Source: Miscanthus floridulus
Lineage: Eukaryota > Streptophyta > Magnoliopsida > Poales > Poaceae
Direction: 5' to 3'
DNA length: 64,000 nt
NCBI RefSeq assembly: GCF_019320115.1
Contig: NC_089591.1
Span: forward strand, 59,137,702-59,201,701
The notes below the pieces were generated by a model, which was not told the origin of the DNA, did not search any database, and saw nothing but the letters and a program-made list of their open reading frames with translations. This document shows, piece after piece, positions 44,901 to 56,400 of the stretch. The first letter of the stretch is position 1; every line of letters starts with the position of its first letter. The translations under genes were made by a program, and so were the position numbers.

Positions 44901-47260
44901 TTAGAATTAGACTATCAATTCTCGACCAAGTACACTCCACAATAAAATGGCCTTGTTAAGAGGAAGAATAGAACACTCATTAATATGACAAGGTCTATGC
45001 TTAGTGAGTATAATATGAGTCAATCTTTTTGGACCGAAGCTATCAATATGGCTTGCTATTGTAGCAACCGCCTCTATTGTCACCCATTTAAAGAGAAGAC
45101 ACCATATGAGCTCTTGAATGGTAGAAAGCCCAACGTTGCATACTTTCGGGTCTTTGGTTGCAAATGCTATATCTTGAAGAAAGGCACTAGATTGGGCAAG
45201 TTTGATAAGAAATATGATGAAGGATTCCTACTTGGCTACTCCACTATAAGCAAAGTATATAGAGTTTGGAATTTGGATAGTGGTACTCTTGAGGAAGTTC
45301 ATGATATTGAATTTGATGAAACCAAGGGTTCACAAGAAGAGAATGAGAACTTAGAAGATGTTGGAGGCATTCAACTTTCAAATGCCATGAAGAATATGGA
45401 TATTGATGAATTGAGGCCTAGGCAAGTGAATGATGATGAAGATGATCAAGTGCAAGTGCTATTTAACTCAAATGTGCAAGATGATACAACTCAAGCTGGT
45501 ACAAGTGGCTCTCATGACAATGAACAAAATCAAGTGGCTAGTACATCATCTCAACCTAATGATCAAGCAAGTGCAAGCAATCAAGTTTCAATCCTCCAAC
45601 CAACCAATATTGCAAGGGATCATCCATTAGACACTATCATTGGTGATATTTCAAGAGGTGTGCAAACTAGATCAAGATTGGCTTCATTTTGTGAGCACTT
45701 CTCATTTGTGTCATCCATTGAACCAAAGAAGATAGATGCAGCATTGAAGAATATTGATTGGGTGAATGCTATGCATGAAGAATTGAATAACTTCACAAGA
45801 AATCAAGTATGTGAATTGGTAGAAAGACCAAAGGGACATAATATGATTAGAACCAAATGGGTCTTTAGAAACAAGCAAGATCAAGATAGGATAGTAGTGA
45901 GGAACAAAGCAAGATTGGTAGCACAAGGCTATACACAAGTTAAAGGTCTTGACTTTGGAGAAACATATGCCCCGGTTGCTAGATTGGAAGTAATTAGAAT
46001 CTTGCTAGCCTATGCTTATGCCCACAACATCAAGCTCTATCAAATGGATGTTAAGAGTGCATTTCTCAATGGTTATATCAATGAAGAAGTATATGTTGAG
46101 CAACCTCCCAGGTTTTGAAGATGACAAGAAGCCCGACCATGTGTACAAGTTGAAGAAGGTGTTGTATGGCTTGAAGCCAGCACCTAGAGCATGGTATGAG
46201 AGATTGAGGAACTTTCCTACTCTCCAAAGGGTTCATAATGAGCAAGGTTGACACCACTCTTTTCATCAAGAAGATTGGAAAAGATTTGTTTGTGTTGCAA
46301 ATCTATATAGATGATATCATATTGGATCAACCAATTAAGACTTTTGTGATGAGTTTGGAAAGATGATGGCTAATGAGTTTGAAATGTCCATGATTGGACA
46401 GTTGAGTTACTTCCTTGGTCTTCAAATTAAGCAATTGAAGAATGGTACATTTAGTGAGTTAAGGAAAGTATATCAAGGACATGATCAAGAAGTTTGGCAT
46501 GAGTGATAGCAAAGCCATTAGCACACCAATAGGAACAAATGGCAACTTGGATAGTGATGCAAATGGAAATATGGTGGATCAAAAATTGTATCGGTCTATG
46601 ATTGGAAGCCTACTCTATGTAACCGCTATCAAGGCCGGATGTCATGTTTGGTGTATGCATGTGTATAAGATTTCAATCCTCACCAAGAGAAAGTCATTTG
46701 ATGGCTACAAAGAGAATATTGAGGTACTTGAAGCATACACAAAATGTTGGTTTGTGGTATCCCTAAGGAGCAAAGTTTGAGCTAGTTGGTTACTCCGACT
46801 CAGATTATGCGGGATGCAAGGTTGAAAGGAAGAGCACCTCGGGCACATGTTAATTATTGGGAAGATCACTTGTTTCATGGTCATCAAAGAAGCAAAATAG
46901 TGTTGCATTATCAACCGCCGAAAGCCGAATACATATCCGCCAGGTAGTTGTTGTGCACAAATACTCTGGATGAAGGCCACTTTGAGTGACTTTGGAATCA
47001 AGTTCAAGAAAGTGCCATTGCTATGTGACAATGAGAGTGCAATCAAGTTAACCAACAATCCGGTTCAACATGCAAGAACAAAGCACATTGATGTCCGCCA
47101 CCATTTCATAAGAGATCACCAATAAAAAGAGGACATTTGCATTGAGAGTGTAGGCACTGAAGATCAACTTGCCGATATATTCACCAAGCCATTGGATAAG
47201 AAAAGGTTTTGCAAGCTGATGAATGAGTTGAACATATTGGATTTCTCAAATATGTGTTGA
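41959..47260 (+). pseudogene. Element B gag-pol polyprotein remnant
   Basis: Starts ATG 41959 (MAQINNTKKPPQFDGSNYPY, gag). In order: zinc knuckle CFKCGSKDHLVAQC (about 42815), coiled coil, protease WILDSGCTQHMTGD (about 44060), pre-integrase LWHRRLGHVG (about 44460), integrase core with VDDYTRYTWVFF and SDNGSEF, reverse transcriptase [30 protein letters not shown] and YIDDI, RNase H STAEAEYIS (about 46910), and the C-terminus ADIFTKPLDKKRF ending at TGA 47258. At least eight frame breaks or stops occur, including +1 shifts near 42292, 46110 and 46215. Confidence 0.85.
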
Positions 47261-48395
47261 TGCACCCCCCCACTTATATGACATGCCTCTCCTTCGAGTA
47301 ATCCAAGGTAAAAGTTGATTGGCATGGCATACATCCTTACTAAGGACTTGTTTAGTGTATCTAGACATCTTTCACATTGAATAGGCTCATTCATGAAAAT
47401 TAAATGAATTTAATGATTATATGGTATCACTATTGCTTCTATGCTTATTTTGATCTAGTGGTAGCATATGACATGTTTGTGGGCTTGTAAACCTAGTATT
47501 TAATTCTAGAAAATGAGCTATAAGTGTTTAACTCAACATGGTACAAGATAACCCTTATTTAGAGGTGTGAAGAAGCTTGTCCTTAGATCAAACTAAGTTA
47601 AATATTTTTGGCAAATGATCTAGATTGGACCAAGTTTGAGAAAATGATCCTCACCCCATTGATTGACATTGATAAATCTCAACCTATCTACATTTTAAAC
47701 CTTTGTGGTCATTGATGACAAAAGAGGAGAAAAACAAAGATATTAGTGATATTAGTACATGAGGGAGAAAAATAAAGATATTAGTGTACTAAGATAGTGA
47801 AAAGACAACAAAGGGGGAGAACTTGACATAGGGGGAGAGATATGACAAAGGAAAGTGATCAATTAAAATTTTGAGCATACAAGTAGGGGGAGCAAGCTCA
47901 TGAACTTGTATGATGCATTTGAATGTGCATTTCATATGTTTGCTTGCATGGCATAAGTTTTAAATTTCAATATCCATGCTTGTGTGGTGTATGCTAGTTG
48001 TAGGTTTGAATGATGAAATAAAAATCTAGCATGCATAGGTTATCTAGTGATTTCATTTCCAAGTGTTTCTAAGTGGTATCGAGCTAACCATGGTGCTAAG
48101 GATGGTATAATGGTGCACTCCGATTGGTATCACGCTTTCAAAGGTCCATCTTTTATACCTTAGCATCATTTGGTAGACATTGTCTCCTATATTTCCTATC
48201 TAAGCATATGTGCAAGCTTCAATCCAAACTCTTAGCACATATGTAGGGGAGCAATTGCTACCATATGGGATTCTTGAAACTTGTACATATCCTTTTACAC
48301 ATGGTAAATATGCTTGGGCAAGCAACATGTATTCAATTGAATTTCAATTCATATCTTTGTGAAAAGGGTTGTCATCAATTACCAAAAAGGGGGAG
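47261..48395. other. Element B 3' interior
   Basis: AT-rich non-coding DNA with several GGGGGAG tracts; ends in the polypurine tract. Confidence 0.6.
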
Positions 48396-49020
48396 ATTGA
48401 AAGCTCTAGTTTGGTTTTGGTGAATTGATGAAACCCTAAGTGCTAACCTAGTTTATCAAGTGATCATGAGATAGGTAGCACATTCCAAGTGGAGAAGCAA
48501 ATGAAGATCATGACATGATGATGGTGATGCCATGGTGATGATCAAGTGCTTGGACTTGAAAAGAAGAAAGAGAAAAACAAAAGGCTCAAGGCAAAGGTAT
48601 AAATTGTAGGAGCCATTTTGTTTTGGTGATCGAGACACTTAGTGAGTGTAGTCACATTTAGGATCGATAGCCGTACTATTAAGAGGGGTGAAACTCGTAT
48701 CGAAATGCGGTTATCAAAGTGCCACTAGATGCTCTAACTCATTGCATATGCATTTAGGATCTAGTGGAGTGCTAACACCCTTGAAAATATTTGTGAAAAT
48801 ATGCTAACACATGTGCACAAGGTGATACACTTGGTGGTTGGCATATTTGAGCAAGGGTTAGGAACTTCACCGGCGGAGTGTCCGCCCGTAGAGTGCGGAC
48901 AGTCCGACGGTGCCACCAGCGCCCTAGACATAAAAGACAGAGGTCACTGTAAGTAACCGAACGCTGGTCTCGGTAGGACCGGCACGTCCAGTCAGTAGAA
49001 TCAGCGAAGACGCTGGCCTC
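48396..49020 (+). repeat. Truncated 3' LTR of element B
   Basis: Matches 39959 to about 40580 of the 5' LTR, then stops matching after GCGAAGACGCTGGC. Confidence 0.85.
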
Positions 49021-49785
49021 AGCACGTGACTGATGGAAACTTTATCCTTCAGTCACCACTCCTCCCCATCGGACGAGTGGACAGGACAAACAAGGCGAGC
49101 GGGTGAGCTGATGTAGATTTTGTGTGTGACGCCGGCGTGCTTGACCTTGACCCGGATGGTGGGCACCGGCTTCATGTTGGGCGATGGCTCGTCGTTGCCT
49201 GCCCCTCTTCTACACGAGCAGCTCGTCGGGCTGCACCGCCCATACCTCCTCCGCCGGCACCTTGCCGCCATTTCCTCCACCGCCGCCGGCTGCAGCCACA
49301 GTCGCCGGCGCCTCCTACGTCGACCCCAGATTCACCGGTGCGCCCTTCCTGCTCTTGGGATTCACCCCCAGCTTGCTCACCGCCTCCTGCTCGCTCCCTC
49401 CCCCTTTGTTTCGCGTATCGCAACGAACTTGGTCGCCAGCCGGACCTCCTCGGCAATGGCGCGAACCAAAGCCCAGCTAGCTAGCTAGCCAGACGGCCGG
49501 CGAACACGATGGCAGGTGGGCAACGGGGATTGGAGGGAGAAGCCAAGGAAGAAGACCGATGGACGGAACGGACGGATGGATGGACAGCGAATACCCAAGA
49601 GGAGGAAAAAATCGGACGGAGGAGGAAGGTGCCTGATGGATTTGTAGGATAGCAACCAACTGCCGTCAAGTAAATCTGTTTATTTATTTTTAAATGGAGT
49701 CAGGAGCAGTGTCACTTTCTCCTATACTCATCTTTATGTGAAAAGAAATGTGCTAAATTGTGTACTAATCCATTCTGACTGATAG
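49021..49785. other. GC-rich then AT-rich DNA of unknown identity upstream of YSL gene 1
   Basis: 49021-49680 is GC-rich with open frames on both strands and no motif I recognise. The conserved first YSL exon (as at 53450-53898) is not present here. Confidence 0.35.
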
Positions 49786-52700
49786 GTGGATTTGGCACAT
49801 ACTTGTCTGGCATGAGCGAAACGATCGCCAAGCAAGCAACAGAGGCTGACAATCCTCAAAATGTCAGAAATCCTCACATCGGATGGATGATAGGGTTTCT
49901 CTTCCTTGCCAGTTTTATTGGCCTATTTGTTCTTGTGCCTCTAAGAAAGGTAAACATTTCAATCGTTTCTGTGCATAATACTCTTGTAGCATCACTATAT
50001 AGCACATACCAACTAATCGTCAACTGAAATCATCGGTACAGGTTATGATTGTTGACTACAAGCTTACATATCCTAGCGGCACAGCAACTGCTTATCTCAT
50101 CAATGGTTTCCACACGCCAGAGGGTGCCAAGCTTGCAAAGTAAATTGTCTTGGTGTTGTTTTCCTTGCTGTTTTAGTTATTATTATCTGTGGCACTAGGC
50201 GTAAAGCAATGTTACTGAATGCATAAATTGTATTTTTCAGGAAACAAGTAAAACAACAACAACAATAACAACAACAACAATATAGTCTTTCAGTCCAAGC
50301 AAGTTAGGGATAGGCTAGAGTTGAAACCTACTAAGAGGCACTTCAATAGCTACTTTCTAAGCACTCCTATTCAAACATAAATATCTAGGTACATCCCAAG
50401 CTTTCAAATCTCTTTTTATTGCCTCTCCTATATCAATTTCGGTCTTCCTCTACCTCTTATTATATTATTAGCTTGGCTTAGGACTCCACAATGCATTGGT
50501 GCCTCTGTAGGTCTTCTTTGGACATGGCCAAACCATCCTCAACCGATGTTGGACAAGCTTTTCTTCAATTGGTGCTACCTCTAGGCGATCACGTATATCA
50601 TCGTTCCGAACTCGGTCCATTCTTGTGTGACCGCAAATCCATCGCAACATACGCATTTCTACAACACTCAGTTGTTGAACATGTTGAATCTTAGTAGGCC
50701 AACATTCTGCTTCATACAACATAGCTAGGTCTAATCACCGTTCTATAGAACTTGCCTTTTAGCTTTTGTGGTACCCTCTTGTCACAGAGAATGCCAGAAG
50801 CTTGTCGCCACTTGATCCACTCTGCTTTGATTCTATGGCTAACGTTCGCATCAATATCTCCATCCCTCTGTAGCATCGATCCTAGATACCAAAATGTATT
50901 CTTCTTAGGCACTACTTGACCTTCCAAACTCACATCTCCCTCCTCCTGTACAACTTCGCAAAAGTCGCATCTCATGTATTCGTTTTAGTTCTGCTCAATC
51001 TAAAACCTTTAGACTCAAGGGTCTGCCGCCATAACTCTAGTTTCCTATTTACTCCCGTCTGGCTTTCGTCCACTAACACTACATTATCAGCGAACAACAT
51101 ACACCAAGGGATATCCCCTTGTATATTCCTAGTAACCTCATCCATTACCAAGGCAAAGATATACGGGCTTAAGGCTGACCCTTGATGAAGTACAATTTTA
51201 ATTGGGAAGTAATTTGTGTTACCATCGTTTGTTCGAACACTAGTCACAACATTGTTGTACATGTCCTTGATGAGGAAACAAGTAAAAACTCTTGGAAAAT
51301 TCTTCTTGTATAGCTTCCTTTGGGCCTTTTTCCAGTGGTTCTACACTGGTGGAGATAATTGTGGATTTCAGAACTTCCCTACATTAGGCCTTCAAGCTTA
51401 TAAGAACAGGTCAGAGCATTGAACTATCCTGGTTCAGAAAAATAGCATTCACTATTGCTTGGCGCAAATAATTATCTAACGGTAGCTTATAGCATTCTGA
51501 ATGTACCAGTTTAGGACACTGATGAAACGGCTTCCATACTGAACTTCTAATTTCGTGTTCAGGTTTTACTTCGATTTCTCTCCTACCTATGTTGGAGTTG
51601 GGATGATATGCCCGCACATTGTGAACGTGTCTGTTCTACTGGGAGGCATACTTTCCTGGGGAATAATGTGGCCTCTCATTCGCAACAAGAAGGGGTGTTG
51701 GTACCCAGCCAGTCTCTCAGAAAGCAGTCTTCATGGACTGCAAGGTTACAGGGTAAAGATCCATACAATCATCCATCTTTAGTTTTAACACCTGTTATAA
51801 TCATCCAAGCTGCTAATCTGGAAATTCCTGACTAGTGCAGGTTTTTATATCCATCGCTATAATTCTTGGAGACGGCCTGTACAACTTTGTGAAGGTGCTC
51901 ATTCGCACTACCACTGCGTTTATATCAATGATGAAGAAAAACAGCACACTTCCGGTTTCAAACAATGGCAGCCCCATCACTGAAGCTGTTTTCTTTGATG
52001 ACGAACGCCGCACGGAGCTGTTTCTGAAAGATCAGATCCCCAGATCAGTTGCCTATGGAGGGTACGTGGCTGTCGCTGCCATCTCAATCGGCACTCTTCC
52101 TCAGGTCTTCCCGCAGCTCAAGTGGTACTACATCCTGGTCGCATACGTATTTGCACCTGTGTTGGCCTTCTGCAACGCCTACGGGATTGGCCTCACCGAC
52201 TGGTCCCTCGCGTCCACCTACGGCAAGCTTGCCATCTTAATCTTCGGCGCTTGGGCTGGCGCGTCCAACGGCGGTGTCCTCGGCGGGCTCGCCGCCTGCG
52301 GCGTGATGATGAGCATCGTGTCGACGGCCGCCGACCTGATGCAGGACTTCAAGACCGGGTACCTGACGCTGGGCGTCGCCCAGGTCGATGTTCATCAGCC
52401 AGGTGATCGTCACGGCCATGGGCCGCGTCATCGCGCCCTGCGTCTTCTGGCTCTTCTACAAGGCCTTCACCGACATCGGCATCAGCGGCAGCGAGTACCC
52501 GGCGCCCTACGCCATCGTGTACCGGAACATGGCCATCCTCGGCATGGACGGCTTCTCGTCGCTCCCCAAGAACTGTCTCACCCTCTGCTACATCTTCTTC
52601 GCGGCGGCCATCGTCGTGAACCTGATCAGGGACCTGGTGCCGAAGAAGGTCGCCAGGTTCATCCCGCTGCCGATGGCCATGGCGATCCCATTCTACATCG

Positions 52701-52939
52701 GGTCCTACTTCACCATCAACATGTTCGTCGGCACCGTGATCCTCTTCGCGTGGCAGATGATCAACAGGGCCAAAACCGATGCGTTCGGGCCTGCGGTTGC
52801 GTCCAGGCCGATCTGCGGCGACGGCATCTGGACCCTGCCACAGTCCATTCTTGCGCTCGCCAAGGTGAAGCCGCCGATCTGCATGAAGTTCCTGTCCAGG
52901 TCGGTGAACTCCCAAGTGGACGGCTTCCTCAGAAATTAA
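49786..52939 (+). CDS. Yellow stripe-like (YSL) metal-nicotianamine transporter 1, first exon not found
   Basis: Oligopeptide-transporter family; YSL proteins move iron, manganese or other metals as nicotianamine or phytosiderophore complexes across membranes. Exons: 49786-49949 ([20 protein letters not shown]), 50042-50139 ([20 protein letters not shown]), 51275-51409 ([14 protein letters not shown]), 51563-51752 ([16 protein letters not shown]) and 51841-52939 ([44 protein letters not shown]). By memory it is closest to the rice YSL11-YSL14 group. One extra base near 52372 (CTGG|GCG) shifts the frame; all other blocks are intact. A LINE lies at the boundary of exon 51275. The usual first exon is missing, possibly lost with DNA to the left. 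Confidence 0.88.
50254..51272 (-). mobile_element. 5'-truncated LINE with reverse transcriptase remnant in YSL gene 1
   Basis: The minus strand encodes the C-terminal half of a LINE reverse transcriptase: [32 protein letters not shown] (normally FADD), [44 protein letters not shown] and [20 protein letters not shown]. Its 3' end is a (TTG)n tail, seen as (CAA)n at 50254-50282. A 15-bp duplication, AGGAAACAAGTAAAA, flanks it (50239-50253 and 51273-51287). Stops are present, so it is inactive. Confidence 0.88.
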
Positions 52940-53449
52940 GCTGTGAAAATTACGATCTGTCAGCAGTCAGCATGAATCACAAGTGTATATTGTGTTGATG
53001 CACCATGCTATAAAATGTACCGGGATGGGTAAATGTTGTTTCGTCACGATCTGCTTTTGCTGTACCTACATGAGTAAGTACACTAGTCGTAGGATCGGAA
53101 TTGCCAAACTAAGGTTTGCCGTATACGCACCAGCAATATGGTACCAAGTACCAACACGCAACAGCTGTATGTTACCTGGGTTCAAATTTCAATTTCACAA
53201 CCGTATCTCGTCATATATCGTCCATATCTACAAGGTTAAACCAAAACGTTTTGACTCGAATTTCCCTTCTCCAAGCGAAAGAACATCTGGGCCGTGCAAT
53301 CCCGATCGGAGGGCTGCTACCAGCACCAGCCCGCTGCCCACCAGAATCCCGGAGCCCGATCGTGACGCAACTGGATTCCAACTAGCTTCCAATAAATACG
53401 CCGATTACCAAGCATCAACCGAGTCATCACGAACCATTAGACAACCACC
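52940..53449 (+). promoter_or_regulatory. Intergenic region between the YSL genes
   Basis: 510 bp holding the 3' UTR of YSL 1 and the promoter of YSL 2. AATAAATAC at about 53390, 60 bp before the ATG, is a TATA candidate. No metal-response element could be assigned by eye. Confidence 0.4.
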
Positions 53450-56400
53450 ATGGCGACTGGCATCGCCGCCGCCAGCGCGGGAGCCGACGCCTTGGAGTCA
53501 GGCGCCAGCCTGTTGCGGCGACGCCACGCCGGCGGCCTTGCGGTCGCGGACGACGACGATGACGGGCCCGGCAATGCCGAGGAGGTGGTGGTGGCCTCGG
53601 TGGAGCAGGCGTTCGCGGACAAGCCCGTGTCGTTGTGGCAGGAACAGCTGACGGTGCGCGCCTTCGTGGTGGGGTTCATCCTCTCCATCTTGTTCAGCGT
53701 CATCGTAATGAAGCTGAATCTCACTACCGGCGTCAATCCCCTCGCTCAACGTCTCCGCCAGCCTTCTCGGCTTCTTCCTCGTCCGCCTCTGGACGAAAGC
53801 AATCGAGAGCATGGGCTTGCTCAAGCAGCCCTTTACGCGACAGGAGAACACCGTCATCCAGACCTGCGTCGTCTCTGCCTATGGCCTCGCCTTTAGTGGT
53901 AAAACCCCCAAACCCGAGAGTGCTTTCGTCATTACTAACTAGGTTGTTTCTCTGCGTTCTCTTCCTCGTCAATTTTGTTAGATCAACAAGTTTCGGTGCA
54001 TCACCAGTGGAAAAGCGCGGCTCTTTTTTTTTCTGTTCTGAGATTGAATCTACAGATTAGATCTATGCACAATAGTATTCACAACTCCCTTTTATAGGGA
54101 GAAGAATACTGACTTTTCACGAAACAGATTTCAAATATCGATAAACATGGGGATCTGAAATATACATGGTGGATCTTTCATCAGAGATTAAAAATTCCGA
54201 CTGTGGGCAAGACTGTGAATTCTTTTAGCTTTTACATTGCATGATGATTGCTACAAATTTTCTTGTTACTTTTCGAATTGTGAAATATCAAATAAAACAA
54301 TATAAAATTTTAGCCTTAATTCATCACAAAATTCCAATTGAACAGGTGGGTTTGGCAGTTACCTATTTGGTATGAGTCGAAGCATTGCTGAGCAAGCAAC
54401 AGAGGCCAATGATGCCCAGAATATCAAGGATCCTCACCTCGGATGGATGATAGGGTTTATGTTCCTCGTCAGTTTTGTTGGACTATTCGTTCTGGTTCCT
54501 CTGAGAAAGGTAGATGCTTCTTTTTACACTAATTCTTGAGGGATAACAGTATGTTAAAACAACCTTTCTATGGTTATGTCAACTGAAGTAAATGCTTTCA
54601 GGTTATGATTGTCGATTACAAGCTGACCTACCCTAGTGGAACTGCAACCGCTTACCTCATCAACGGATTCCACACCCCCCAGGGTGCCGAACGTGCAAAG
54701 TAGGCAACATGAACTCTGCTAGCCTGTCATTATTAAAAATCAACATGTGTTTATATTGATAATAATGTAATCTATTTCAGGAAGCAAGTTCGAACCTTGG
54801 GCAAGTACTTCTCACTCAGTTTCCTTTGGGCCTTCTTCCAGTGGTTCTACACAGCTGGGGATGATTGTGGATTCGCTTCCTTCCCATCACTCGGCCTTGA
54901 AGCTTACAAAAACAAGTCAGTACCACTACATCCCGGTCTCAGATTCAAACAATGCTAAATTTTTGAGAGAGTAGCTCCACACTCTTTTATTATATTACCA
55001 TGCAGTCATGGACTAATGCATGCAGTCTTTATTTAGTCTATCTAGCTTAGGAGTTGTCTGCTGGTTATTGTTATTTTTATGATATTATGATCTCATATAC
55101 GATTTGTTATAATTCCATTGTCTTTAATTACTTATAAAAAAATATTTGCTGTTTTACAGGTTTTATTTTGATTTCTCAGCTACTTATGTTGGTGTTGGAA
55201 TGATATGCCCATATATTGTAAATGTGTCTCTTCTTCTTGGAGGCATCATTTCGTGGGGAGTAATGTGGCCACTTATCAGCACAAAGAAAGGAAGTTGGTA
55301 CCCCGAATCTCTTCCTGATAGCAGTCTACACGGACTTAATGGTTACAAGGTGAATTACAGTTGGTGATTTCATTCAAAAAATAAATAAATTACAATGGGT
55401 CATACTAGAATTCAGAATTTTGCGTTTTCACAGCTACTAAGAACTGACGACGTATAATTGCAGGTGTTTATAACCATAGCCGTAATTCTTGGGGATGGCC
55501 TGTACAACTTCTTGAAAGTATTCGGTCACACAATAGGAGCATTCATATCAATGTATTGGAAGAAACATGCAAACGCACTTCCTGTGTCGGACAATGGGGC
55601 CCCTCCCGCCACAACTGAAACTGAGTCATTTGACGACAAGCGTCGCATTGAGCTATTCGTTAAGGATCAGATTCCCAAGTCAGTTGCTTTGGGTGGTTAT
55701 GTCTGTCTGGCAGCTATAACGATCGGCTGTCTCCCTTTCGTCATCCCCCAGATCAAGTGGTACCACATTTTGGTGGCATACATCTTTGCACCTATACTAG
55801 CCTTCTGCAATGCCTATGGATGCGGCCTAACAGATTGGTCCCTCGCCAGCACCTATGGCAAGCTTGCAATCTTTGTCATTGGTGCATGGGCCGGGGCTTC
55901 ACATGGCGGAGTGCTTGTTGGATTAGCTGCATGCGGTGTCATGATGAGCATTGTGGGAACAGCTTCTGATCTGATGCAAGACTTCAAGACCGGGTACCTG
56001 ACTCTAGCCTCGCCAAGGTCCATGTTCATCAGCCAGGGGATAGGCACTGCCATTGGATGTGTTACTGCACCATGTGTCTTCTGGTTGTTTTACAAGTCCT
56101 TTGATATTGGTGCTACTGGCGGCGCTTATCACCACCGGAGACCGGCGATTTGCCGAGTGCCTAATGTACTCGGCAAAGGCTACTTTGCCGAGCGCAGCAC
56201 TCGGCAAAGAGCCTCCAGTAAAAAAATCCGTCGGCAAAGAATTCTTTGCCGAGTGCTTTTTATCGGGCACTCGGCAAAGAGTCTTTACCGAGTGCCGACA
56301 CTCGGCAAAGTTGAAACCGAAAAAAAAACCCGAAAAAAATGGGGAAAAAATGGAAAAAAAATGAATTTTTTAATCGGTGGAGGCTCCCACCGGCCAGCGC

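Larger units (their letters stand above)
39959..49020 (+). mobile_element. Element B: degraded autonomous-type Copia retrotransposon (SIRE/Maximus-like)
   Basis: The 5' LTR, 39959-41901 (1943 bp), starts TGAAAGCTCTAG and ends GACCTTTCA. A primer-binding site TGGTATCAGAGC starts at 41904. The interior carries gag, protease, integrase, reverse transcriptase and RNase H remnants. A purine tract AAAAAGGGGGAGAT (48382-48395) precedes the 3' LTR, which begins at 48396 and is truncated at about 49020 after some 625 bp. Because the end is missing, no target duplication can be tested. Many stops and frameshifts make it inactive. Confidence 0.88.

Noticed and set aside
49053..49484. Alternative first exon or separate gene upstream of YSL 1
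   Set aside because: Frames on both strands lack the conserved N-terminal YSL motif and any other known motif; insufficient support.
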